From Chlamydiota bacterium (GTDB lineage: Bacteria > Chlamydiota > Chlamydiia > Chlamydiales > Simkaniaceae), in the NCBI GenBank assembly GCA_021772295.1, contig JAJFMG010000152.1:1-7149 (forward strand): a stretch of DNA of 7,149 nucleotides, written 5' to 3'. The translations under genes and the position numbers were made by a program. The notes under the pieces were generated by a model. It worked only from the letters and a program-made list of their open reading frames with translations, made no database searches and was not told where the DNA came from. Below are positions 1-5,469 of this stretch, piece after piece. The stretch's first letter is position 1. The number at the start of each line of letters is the position of its first letter.

Positions 1-1149
1 CATTCTTTTTGCGGCTCTACCTGTTGGAGCTGCTAAAATAATTTTATCGGTGCATTTTTCAAAAATTTTTAAGATTGCTTTTGTAATCGTACTTTTACCA
101 GTACCTGGGCCACCTGTAATAATATGTATTTTTTCTTCTAGGCTAATTGCAATCGCTTTTTTTTGTTCTGGTGCAAGTCTGATATATAATGTTTGCTCCG
201 CCCAAGAAATACATTCTTCGATATTGATTTCAAGGAGTGTTGAACTCTCTAATAGGAGTCTATTTAATTCTCTTGCGATTCCTATTTCAGAAAAGAAAAG
301 AGGCTTTACCCAAACATAGGTTTCGCTCACACCATCTTTTTCAAGCTTTTCACGGACAATAATAGAATCTTCTTCTAGGGTTTGAAGTTGGTTGTTTATT
401 TCTTCTGGTTCTACATCGAGTATTTTTTTCCCTTCTACACCTAGATCTTTTTCAGGAAAGCAAACATGACCTTCCGTGCTTAATTCCCATAGTAAATGCG
501 TAATCCCAGCTTGAATCCGAATAGGAGAGTTATGATCAATTCCTACCTTTTGGGCAATATCATCAGCACTTTTAAATCCGATACCAAAAATATGCTTTGC
601 TAAATTATAGGGGTTTTCTTTGATCTTCTCGATGGTTTGCTCACCATAGAGTTTATAAATTTTCTGCGCAAAAGATGGTCTTATATTATGAGAGTGTAAA
701 AAGATCATAACATTTCTAATAGAGCGCTGTGCATCCCATGAAGATTTAATTTTTTCTACTCTTTTTTCGCCGATTCCTTCAATCTCGAGTAATGATTCAG
801 GCCTTTGATCAATGATATCCAAAGTCTCATCACCAAAATGCTCGATGATTTTTTTTGCAAAATGGATACCTATTCCTTTGATAAGACCAGACTCTAGATA
901 TTTTTGAATACCCATTGCATCAGACGGTGTCTTAGTTGTAAAAGATACCACATCAAATTGCATACCATGACTCGGATGATGTTTCCAATTACCTTGGCAT
1001 CGAATTGACTCTCCAGGGGTTAGAGTCGGAATCACACCAACAACTGTTGTTGTGTCAGTTTTTTTTGGCTCTTTGAGCCTTGCAACAGTGAAGCCATTCT
1101 CTTCGTTAGAGTATACTACACTGTCGACATATCCGACGATTTCTTCCAT
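1..1149 (-). CDS. recD2: RecD2-type ATP-dependent DNA helicase, N-terminal 383 codons (runs off left edge)
   Basis: Reading the minus strand from the ATG at 1149 gives 383 codons with no stop, so the gene continues beyond position 1. The family is a superfamily 1B 5'-3' DNA helicase of about 720-800 residues acting in recombination and repair, so roughly half is present. The N-terminal part (about 1-85; it contains NEENGFTVARLKEP) matches the OB-like start of RecD2 proteins. Helix-hairpin-helix segments follow at about 90-104 (LIKGIGIHFAKKIIE), 121-135 (LEIEGIGEKRVEKI) and 186-200 (IFGIGFKSADDIA). The helicase core starts with a Q-type motif (LAPEQKKAI, 325-333). It continues with Walker A GGPGTGKST (346-354) and motif Ia (LAAPTGRAAKRM, 372-383). 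The long N-terminal region separates RecD2 from the RecBCD subunit RecD. No strong Shine-Dalgarno sequence precedes the ATG, but the alignment to the family start supports it. The gene is divergent from the tRNA-Asn gene. Family assignment is firm; the biological partner is unknown. Confidence 0.95.
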   Translation of the reverse strand, partial: MEEIVGYVDSVVYSNEENGFTVARLKEPKKTDTTTVVGVIPTLTPGESIRCQGNWKHHPSHGMQFDVVSFTTKTPSDAMGIQKYLESGLIKGIGIHFAKKIIEHFGDETLDIIDQRPESLLEIEGIGEKRVEKIKSSWDAQRSIRNVMIFLHSHNIRPSFAQKIYKLYGEQTIEKIKENPYNLAKHIFGIGFKSADDIAQKVGIDHNSPIRIQAGITHLLWELSTEGHVCFPEKDLGVEGKKILDVEPEEINNQLQTLEEDSIIVREKLEKDGVSETYVWVKPLFFSEIGIARELNRLLLESSTLLEINIEECISWAEQTLYIRLAPEQKKAIAISLEEKIHIITGGPGTGKSTITKAILKIFEKCTDKIILAAPTGRAAKRM

Positions 1150-1156
1150 GGGAATC

Positions 1157-1193
1157 TACTTAAGTAAAAAAACAAGTTTAATGGGAACCCATT
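1157..1193. repeat. Two short palindromes in the recD2/tRNA-Asn spacer
   Basis: A perfect 10-bp palindrome TACTTAAGTA lies at 1157-1166, just upstream of the recD2 start. An inverted repeat AATGGG-AA-CCCATT lies at 1180-1193. Both would fall in the leader or promoter zone of recD2, so they could be operator-like sites or chance. I found no convincing -35/-10 pair for recD2 itself here. The sequence symmetry is certain; any function is a guess. Confidence 0.3.
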
Positions 1194-1215
1194 ACAAAGT
1201 AAACAGGAAAATCTG

Positions 1216-1245
1216 TTGCGTATAAACGATAATTTTAGCTAGAAT
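1216..1245 (+). promoter_or_regulatory. Candidate sigma70-type promoter of tRNA-Asn
   Basis: A -35-like TTGCGT (1216-1221) and a -10-like TAGAAT (1240-1245, five of six consensus bases) are separated by 18 bases. Transcription would begin a few bases before the mature tRNA 5' end at 1258. A second -10-like TATGAT at 1246-1251 sits too close to the tRNA to be preferred. The prediction is by eye. Confidence 0.5.
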
Positions 1246-1257
1246 TATGATTACTGT

Positions 1258-1329
1258 TCCGGATTAGCTCAGCGGTAGAGCAGTGGACTGTTAATCCATT
1301 GGTCGCTAGTTCGAATCTAGCATCCGGAG
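1258..1329 (+). tRNA. tRNA-Asn (anticodon GTT)
   Basis: A complete cloverleaf folds by hand. The acceptor stem is TCCGGAT (1258-1264) with ATCCGGA (1322-1328), followed by discriminator G1329. The D arm is GCTC/GAGC (1267-1270, 1278-1281). The anticodon stem is GTGGA/TCCAT around the loop CTGTTAA, with anticodon GTT at 1290-1292. The T arm is GCTAG/CTAGC around TTCGAAT (1305-1321). Anticodon GTT reads AAC and AAT, so this is asparagine, and a G discriminator fits tRNA-Asn. The 3' CCA is not encoded (the next bases are AAA), so it must be added by a nucleotidyltransferase. The gene stands alone between its own promoter and terminator. Confidence 0.97.
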
Positions 1330-1333
1330 AAAT

Positions 1334-1366
1334 AGGCGCTCAGTTGTAAAACTGCGCGCCTTTTTT
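1334..1366 (+). terminator. Intrinsic terminator of tRNA-Asn
   Basis: AGGCGC-T-CAGTT (1334-1345) pairs with AACTG-C-GCGCCT (1350-1361), with one T/C mismatch and a GTAA tetraloop. A run of six T residues (1361-1366) follows. The GC-rich base and U-tract make this a typical rho-independent terminator just after the tRNA. Confidence 0.9.
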
Positions 1367-1410
1367 GTTTCTTAAAAAAAATATTTACACTTTATTTTGT
1401 TTTATTTTTC

Positions 1411-1532
1411 AACGGTGAAGGCAAACGAGTGGTATTGCAATAGCAGGAAATATTCACAAAAAAATAGAAGGAAAAGTGGAAAGAAATAGTTTCAACATCG
1501 AATTTTTTGACCCAGGAATTATAGAAGATTGA
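1411..1532 (+). pseudogene. Possible decayed coding remnant
   Basis: From about 1431 one frame reads a protein-like 33-residue tail ending at TGA 1530-1532 (segments GIAIAGNIHKKIEGK and FNIEFFDPGIIED). That frame is closed just upstream by a stop at 1416-1418. The neighbouring frame instead reads NGEGKRVV across 1411-1434 and stops at 1441. Joining the two with a frameshift near 1425-1435 gives a continuous amphipathic sequence, as in a gene that lost its 5' part and acquired an indel. There is no start codon with a ribosome binding site. I do not recognise the protein family. The stretch 1367-1628 holds nothing else gene-like apart from the hairpin at 1552-1584. Confidence 0.3.
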
Positions 1533-1551
1533 TTTAGATGAGCATCAATAG

Positions 1552-1584
1552 AAAACGTAGCAAGGAGATTCCTTACTACGTTTT
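1552..1584. terminator. Long inverted repeat, probable bidirectional terminator
   Basis: AAAACGTAG (1552-1560) pairs with CTACGTTTT (1576-1584). After one C/A mismatch, AAGGA (1562-1566) pairs with TCCTT (1570-1574) around a three-base loop. The stem is flanked by A on the left and T on the right, so it could end transcription in either direction. It lies 45 bases past the stop of the minus-strand membrane-protein gene, and 20 bases past the plus-strand coding remnant. It most likely terminates the minus-strand gene. The T-run is only four bases, so efficiency is uncertain. Confidence 0.6.
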
Positions 1585-1628
1585 AATGTCAGTTAATTCT
1601 AAATGAAAGAAAAGCTTCCGGTGAATCT

Positions 1629-1970
1629 TTAGCTGCTTTTTTTTCTTACGAATGTAAAAACGAGAAGAAATATTCCTGCAATAAATATGACAACCCCAGT
1701 GCCATGTAGCCAATTTGCAAGTAGCTCATAATTATCAGCAGTTCTGCTTCCTTCATCTATTTTTCCTTGCACAGATCCAGCTGCCATATCGCCTATATCT
1801 TTTGTAAAGGGACTAATTTGAGTTAACTCCTTTCCTTGATCAACACTTCTTTGCGCCCCAGAAATTTTCTTTCGTCCCTGCGCAACTTCACTCGAAATAT
1901 AACTCCCAATGATGAATAGTCCAACACCTAGAACTATGAGAATTACTGATAAAATTCGTTTTTTTTTCAT
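1629..1970 (-). CDS. Small two-helix inner-membrane protein, function unknown
   Basis: This 113-residue protein has a basic start (MKKKR), a first hydrophobic helix at about 6-25 (contains LIVLGVGLFIIGSYI), a polar middle of about 65 residues, and a second helix at about 91-109 (contains VVIFIAGIFLLVFTFV). It ends in RKKSS. Basic residues at both ends put both termini in the cytoplasm by the positive-inside rule, with the middle loop on the periplasmic side. The loop contains repeated charged/Gly/Gln stretches (GRKKISGAQRSVDQGKE, GSVQGKIDEGSRTADNYE) that could form a helical hairpin. The start is supported by a good ribosome binding site, GAGG, five to six bases upstream. A -10-like TATACT lies on the minus strand at 1993-1988, without a clear -35. 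The hairpin at 1552-1584 probably ends its transcript. I recall similar two-helix proteins in environmental chlamydiae but cannot name a family; no enzymatic motif is visible. Confidence 0.85.
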   Translation of the reverse strand: MKKKRILSVILIVLGVGLFIIGSYISSEVAQGRKKISGAQRSVDQGKELTQISPFTKDIGDMAAGSVQGKIDEGSRTADNYELLANWLHGTGVVIFIAGIFLLVFTFVRKKSS

Positions 1971-2091
1971 TTCTACCTCATAAATGTAGTATATATTTCG
2001 TTTATTTTCTGATCTGATTAAAAAGTAAATGTTTTTTTGACTGATATCTTTGAAAAAAATTATGAATCTTCTAATTCAATATTAAATTACT

Positions 2092-2121
2092 TTGCGTAAA
2101 ACCTGCCATTTAGTCTATTTG
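2092..2121 (+). promoter_or_regulatory. Weak promoter-like sequence upstream of the 33-codon ORF
   Basis: TTGCGT at 2092-2097 is identical to the -35 hexamer of the tRNA-Asn promoter. After the same 18-base spacing comes TATTTG (2116-2121), a poor -10 (three of six). The bases following the -35 (AAAAC versus ATAAAC) also resemble the tRNA promoter. It would place transcription start just ahead of the ribosome binding site at 2125-2130. The rest of 1981-2136 shows no feature I can support. Confidence 0.25.
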
Positions 2122-2136
2122 CGCAGAGGAAGAAAC

Positions 2137-2238
2137 ATGCCTTTTTTAATTCTGATTAATTGCTTTAGAAGCTATAAGCTTGGTGAGTTTGTCTCTAGAC
2201 TGACTAAAAGACGACAAGCAATTCATCACAAAGAATAG
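2137..2238 (+). CDS. Possible small protein of 33 residues
   Basis: The ORF begins with ATG preceded by a strong Shine-Dalgarno sequence AGAGGA (2125-2130) at six bases spacing. It encodes 33 residues: a hydrophobic start (MPFLILINCF) and a strongly basic second half (RSYKLGEFVSRLTKRRQAIHHKE). It ends at TAG 2236-2238, converging on the GNAT gene whose stop is at 2263. It could be a real small membrane-active or RNA-binding peptide, the 5' remnant of a truncated gene, or chance. An inverted repeat AATTGCTT (2158-2165) / AAGCAATT (2216-2223) lies inside it, so a structured RNA is an alternative. I recognise no family. Confidence 0.3.
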   Translation: MPFLILINCFRSYKLGEFVSRLTKRRQAIHHKE

Positions 2239-2262
2239 AATTTGCTCAGTTTTTGTGCTTTT

Positions 2263-2844
2263 TCAAAAAGAGCTTTTGAATTTGTTCTTATTTTGAAACC
2301 AAAAGATAAGTTCGTGAGAAGTTTCTAGATTATTGCCAACCTCTTTCCAATCTAGAATTGCTTTGCAATTTGGGTTTTGTGTAAACCCAAGTGTGCTGAG
2401 CGTTTTGGGATAAGATTTTAAGTGATCCTTTCGCTGAATCATTGAAAAGCAAAGAACCTTGTTTTGAGCATTCTTATGTAAACTTTTTAACATTTTGAAT
2501 AAAAGCCTTTTGCCTCGATAAGGTTTTTGGATCATTGCCTCGGAAATATAAAAATAATCACTTGGATTTAATTCGTTTGTGTAAAAAGTATCTCTGAATT
2601 CAGGTATGGAGTCTGCAAGGGGAATTCCTGTTAAGGCTCCGATAATTTTAGTGTCGTCAAAGGCTAAGATGACATGAGATCTTTGGCTATTGATAAAATT
2701 AGATATATATTCAACCGCGTCTTTTAATTTGCCATCGTACAGATAGGGCCACTGTCGAAAAGTATCGATTCTCTTTTGAGCAAGTGTCATTAAAAATGGC
2801 TTAATATCTGTGCTTGATAGGATCTTAAAAGTGATTGTTGACAT
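2263..2844 (-). CDS. GNAT-family N-acetyltransferase
   Basis: This 193-residue protein has the GNAT fold layout and would transfer an acetyl group from acetyl-CoA to an amine of unknown identity in the cytoplasm. The N-terminal part contains RIDTFRQWPYLYDGK (25-39), a signature of one uncharacterised GNAT subfamily. It is followed by strand VILAFDD and then IIGALTGIPL (67-76). YFYISEAMIQKPYRGKRLL (97-115) contains the acetyl-CoA pyrophosphate-binding motif A in the form Q106-K-P-Y-R-G-K; the usual second glycine is replaced by Lys/Arg. SYPKTLSTLGF (144-154) corresponds to motif B, and the C-terminal strand HELIFWFQ closes the fold. The length is normal. There is no strong Shine-Dalgarno sequence at the ATG, but the protein start suits the fold. 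It is transcribed away from the GrpB-GNAT gene. The substrate cannot be inferred. Confidence 0.88.
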   Translation of the reverse strand: MSTITFKILSSTDIKPFLMTLAQKRIDTFRQWPYLYDGKLKDAVEYISNFINSQRSHVILAFDDTKIIGALTGIPLADSIPEFRDTFYTNELNPSDYFYISEAMIQKPYRGKRLLFKMLKSLHKNAQNKVLCFSMIQRKDHLKSYPKTLSTLGFTQNPNCKAILDWKEVGNNLETSHELIFWFQNKNKFKSSF

Positions 2845-2894
2845 AGATTTTTCTGTTTGGATTGATACATAACTTTGAAAAATTGCATTTCTAT

Positions 2895-2923
2895 TTTAAC
2901 ATAACCGCGTAACGAAATATAGA
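2895..2923 (+). promoter_or_regulatory. Candidate promoter for the GrpB-GNAT gene
   Basis: TTTAAC (2895-2900) and TATAGA (2918-2923) are separated by 17 bases, giving a weak sigma70-like promoter. Transcription would begin at about 2930, leaving a leader of roughly 25 bases before the ATG at 2956. It overlaps the opposing promoter candidate. Confidence 0.3.
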
Positions 2924-2941
2924 ATTAAACTTCTGTGTCAA
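2914..2941 (-). promoter_or_regulatory. Candidate promoter for the single-domain GNAT gene
   Basis: On the minus strand a perfect -35 TTGACA (2941-2936) is followed after 16 bases by TATTTC (2919-2914). A better -10, TATATT, lies at a short 14-base spacing (2921-2916). The transcript leader would be about 60 bases. The site overlaps the plus-strand promoter candidate, so the two divergent genes may compete for RNA polymerase. Confidence 0.4.
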
Positions 2942-2955
2942 AGAATAGGTTCTCA

Positions 2956-3963
2956 ATGAAAAAATATACATTTAAACCACACAATAAAGTGTTTAAAAAT
3001 TTTTTCCAAGAAGAGAGAAACAGAATATCTTCAAGAATTGAAGGAGTAGTCATTGAGCATGTAGGATCAACATCTATTCCAGGCCTTGGTGGAAAAGGAA
3101 TTATTGATATTGCAATCGGAGCAAAGAAAGAGAATTTTGAGAAAATCACTTTAAAACTAGATGAGCTTGGATATATTTTTAGAAAGTCAGCAAGTACGAA
3201 TAATCGATTTTTTTTTAGAGAAGATCTACCTGCGGATCAAAGAAAATATCATATTCACTTAATGAAAACGGACTGCTTTGATTGGTATGATTTTATTTTT
3301 TTTAGAGATCATCTTTCTAAATGCAAGGAAGATTTTTTTGAGTATGAAAAATTAAAAAAAGAAGCTTCTAGACTATTTAAAGAGGATGGCTATCAATATC
3401 GTAAATACAAGGAACCTTTTTTTAAGAAAATTCGTCAAAAAAGAATAATACAGCAGGTTACTTTTAGAGCTCTAGAAAACAAAGATAGAGACCTTATCTT
3501 ATCATGGCTTAAATGTCCTCATATTGCAAAGTGGTTTTATGGGCAAGGTTTAGAAAATACACTTATATTTCTCGATGAGTATCTTAGTTGCAATGATGGT
3601 TGTATGTTTTGGATTGGAGAAGAAAAAGAGCATTCATTTGTGTTTTTTATCACATCAAAGATTAATAAAGCTTCAGATGGGCTTTCAAAATACTGCAATA
3701 AGAATGGACAGGCAATTTGTATGGATATTGCAATTGGAGATACAGACTATATAGGAAAAGGACTTGGATCTACATTGATACAGAATTTTTTGAATCAAGT
3801 ATTTTCAAAGGCAGATGAGATTTTAATCGATCCTGAAAAAGAAAACCTACAGGCAATCAAATCCTTTCAAAAAGCAGGCTTTGAAATAATAGAAGAGTTT
3901 ATTCCATCTCACAGTCACCATCCTCATGTTATGATGTATTTTCGTAGAACAAAGATCATTTGA
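2956..3963 (+). CDS. GrpB (UPF0157) - GNAT acetyltransferase fusion protein
   Basis: This 335-residue protein has two domains. Residues 1-160 are a GrpB/UPF0157 domain, a member of the nucleotidyltransferase superfamily. It shows EHVGSTSIPGLGGKGIID (34-51), where the GS and the later D are the conserved nucleotidyltransferase-like positions, plus KYHIHL (97-102) and FRDHL (116-120). Residues 168-331 are a GNAT domain resembling the aminoglycoside 6'-N-acetyltransferase/Acetyltransf_8 group. It shows HIAKWFYGQG (189-198), the acetyl-CoA-binding motif YIGKGLGSTLIQNFL (265-279) and DPEKENLQAIKSFQKAGF (292-309). The likely activity is acetyl-CoA-dependent acetylation of an amine. Aminoglycoside resistance is possible but not shown; the GrpB half has no well-established reaction. 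I chose ATG 2956 over the in-frame GTG at 2935. GrpB proteins start at this point, an AGG sits six bases upstream, and the GTG overlaps the opposing -35 site. A BAAT-type gene follows on the same strand 78 bases downstream and may be co-transcribed. Confidence 0.88.
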   Translation: MKKYTFKPHNKVFKNFFQEERNRISSRIEGVVIEHVGSTSIPGLGGKGIIDIAIGAKKENFEKITLKLDELGYIFRKSASTNNRFFFREDLPADQRKYHIHLMKTDCFDWYDFIFFRDHLSKCKEDFFEYEKLKKEASRLFKEDGYQYRKYKEPFFKKIRQKRIIQQVTFRALENKDRDLILSWLKCPHIAKWFYGQGLENTLIFLDEYLSCNDGCMFWIGEEKEHSFVFFITSKINKASDGLSKYCNKNGQAICMDIAIGDTDYIGKGLGSTLIQNFLNQVFSKADEILIDPEKENLQAIKSFQKAGFEIIEEFIPSHSHHPHVMMYFRRTKII

Positions 3964-4041
3964 AGCAATTCATGTTATTTTTTTGTTCTCCTTTTTGTTG
4001 GAATTTGTGCATAGTCATTTCCTTTGAAAAAAGAGGGTACT

Positions 4042-5385
4042 ATGAAAACGCACTTATATGCATACGCAATCGCTTTTATCACTTTTTTTACATGTAGCGC
4101 GGTTGTTTCTTCTCCATTGATTACTATTCCAACCAAGCAGCTTATGCTAGATATGGAGCCATCCATCTATTTATCAGATCTAAATAGTTTTGAAGTAATC
4201 GAACTACAAGCAAAGACAGTTGATGGCAATGGAGTTATTTGGAAATCTTTTGCTCTTTTTCAAGCAGATGAATTTGGAGAAATTGATGTAACAAAACAAG
4301 CCCCAATTTATGGTAATTATGAAGGTGTAGACCCAAGTGGGCTTATCTGGAGTATGCAGCCTGATGAGTTGCACCCTGGAGCGCTATTCAAGATGGAAAA
4401 GGACGGTTTTGAAGTGTCTGTTACAGCGGTTCGAGAAAATGAAGAAATTGCATCTGATGTAATTATGCATAGACTTAGAGACCCTAATGTGCAGCAAATT
4501 GATGTTACCGAAGACGGACTTGTGGGAACTTTGTTTTTGCCCAGCTCAGATCAGGCTTTGCCTGTTGTCATTACCATAAATGGTTCTGATGGAGGGTTTG
4601 GAAAAGGACGTGCGCAGTTGTTAGCATCCCACGGATTTGCAACTTTTGCACTTGCATATTTTGGGGAGCCCGGTCTTCCTAGTCGGCTTAAAAGCATCCC
4701 GCTGGAGTATTTTGAGACAGCGTTCAATTGGCTTGCAAAACAAGATGGGATTGATAGTACTCGTATGGGTATCTATGGAACTTCTAGAGGAGCAGAACTT
4801 TCCCTTATTTTAGGTAGTATGTTTCCTGATGCAATGAAAGCAATTGTAGCTGTTGCTCCAAGTAGTGTGATTCATAGAGGACTTAGTAGGGTTCCTCTCC
4901 ATGCATGGACTTATCACGGCAGGCCTTTAGCACCATTTGCTCCCATATCTGGTATTTATCAGAATTTGTGGATGGGACAGACTTTCGAAAATCCAGTAAC
5001 TCTTCGTCAAAATTTTTTAGACGGTATGGCTGATTCGATGGCTTTTGCAAAATCCTCAATTCCTGTTGAGAATATTAAGGTTCCTCTTTTACTAGTTTCT
5101 GGTGGAGATGATATGGTTTGGCCGGCAGCTCTATATGCAGATCAAATTCTAGAAAGGCTTAAAGAGAAAAATTCAGCTATTTCCTGTGAACACTTGTATT
5201 ATCCAAATGCAGGTCATACCATTAATATTCCGAACGTGCCACAAGCATCAGCCACCTATTACAATCGCAAAAGTAGACTCTGGTTTACAATGGGTGGATC
5301 TCCTAAAGAGTACCAACATGCAAGTTGTGATTCTTGGAAAAAGATTATTGCATTTTTTCAGGCAGAGTTAACCTCCAGTCAATAA
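4042..5385 (+). CDS. Exported acyl-CoA thioesterase / BAAT-family alpha/beta hydrolase
   Basis: This 447-residue protein belongs to the family of acyl-CoA thioesterases and bile-acid-CoA:amino acid N-acyltransferases. These hydrolyse acyl-CoA thioesters or move the acyl group to an amine. Residues 40-145 fit the N-terminal Bile_Hydr_Trans domain, including WKSFALFQADEFGEIDV and YEGVDPSGLIWSMQPDE. Residues 160-440 form the alpha/beta-hydrolase (BAAT_C) domain. Its nucleophile elbow is YGTSRGAEL, with Ser248 as nucleophile (thioesterase-like rather than the Cys of BAAT). The acid is Asp356 or Asp357 in SGGDDMVW, and the base is His392 in NAGHTINIP. Unlike most relatives, the protein begins with a typical signal peptide: a basic start, a hydrophobic core at about 5-20, and possible cleavage near 20-24. 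This points to a periplasmic or secreted location. ATG 4042 is preferred over TTG 4024, because the ribosome binding site GAGGG (4033-4037) lies between them and the signal peptide starts at the ATG. The true substrate is unknown. Confidence 0.9.
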   Translation: MKTHLYAYAIAFITFFTCSAVVSSPLITIPTKQLMLDMEPSIYLSDLNSFEVIELQAKTVDGNGVIWKSFALFQADEFGEIDVTKQAPIYGNYEGVDPSGLIWSMQPDELHPGALFKMEKDGFEVSVTAVRENEEIASDVIMHRLRDPNVQQIDVTEDGLVGTLFLPSSDQALPVVITINGSDGGFGKGRAQLLASHGFATFALAYFGEPGLPSRLKSIPLEYFETAFNWLAKQDGIDSTRMGIYGTSRGAELSLILGSMFPDAMKAIVAVAPSSVIHRGLSRVPLHAWTYHGRPLAPFAPISGIYQNLWMGQTFENPVTLRQNFLDGMADSMAFAKSSIPVENIKVPLLLVSGGDDMVWPAALYADQILERLKEKNSAISCEHLYYPNAGHTINIPNVPQASATYYNRKSRLWFTMGGSPKEYQHASCDSWKKIIAFFQAELTSSQ

Positions 5386-5405
5386 TATTATATTTATTAT
5401 TTACA

Positions 5406-5445
5406 AAAACGTTTTGATTACATAGCGTCGAATTTTAGATCTAAA
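5406..5445. promoter_or_regulatory. Palindromes upstream of the peptide-transporter gene (operator candidates)
   Basis: The 84-base gap between the BAAT-type gene and the transporter holds two perfect palindromes: AAAACGTTTT (5406-5415) and the 12-bp TTTAGATCTAAA (5434-5445). The second lies 12 bases upstream of the transporter's ribosome binding site AGGA (5458-5461), where a repressor could block transcription. Only weak promoter hexamers are visible (TTGATT 5414-5419 with TAGATC 5436-5441). An A/T-only inverted repeat (5381-5401) spans the preceding stop codon, but it is too weak to call a terminator. Confidence 0.3.
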
Positions 5446-5469
5446 TAAAATTTTTCTAGGATTCATTTC

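Noticed and set aside
50..319. Plus-strand ORF of 89 codons
   Set aside because: It lies wholly opposite the recD2 coding sequence, whose helicase motifs are unmistakable; the plus-strand protein shows no recognisable family.
1258..1329. Use of the tRNA-Asn gene as an attachment site for an integrated element
   Set aside because: No integrase gene and no repeat of the tRNA 3' end were seen within the window.
2256..2275. CTTTTT-C-AAAAAG mirror at the end of the minus-strand GNAT gene as a terminator
   Set aside because: It overlaps the stop codon, the stem is nearly all A/T and the loop is too tight for a stable hairpin.
2925..3149. Minus-strand ORF of 74 codons
   Set aside because: It is antisense to the GrpB signature region and has no ribosome binding site of note.
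4024..4041. TTG start six codons upstream for the BAAT-type gene
   Set aside because: The extension consists of the ribosome binding site for the ATG at 4042, and it would weaken the signal peptide.
3975..4166. Minus-strand ORF of 63 codons
   Set aside because: It overlaps the signal-peptide region of the BAAT-type gene on the other strand and is not protein-like.
5186..5371. Plus-strand ORF of 61 codons inside the BAAT-type gene
   Set aside because: It is an alternative-frame shadow of the region encoding the catalytic His.
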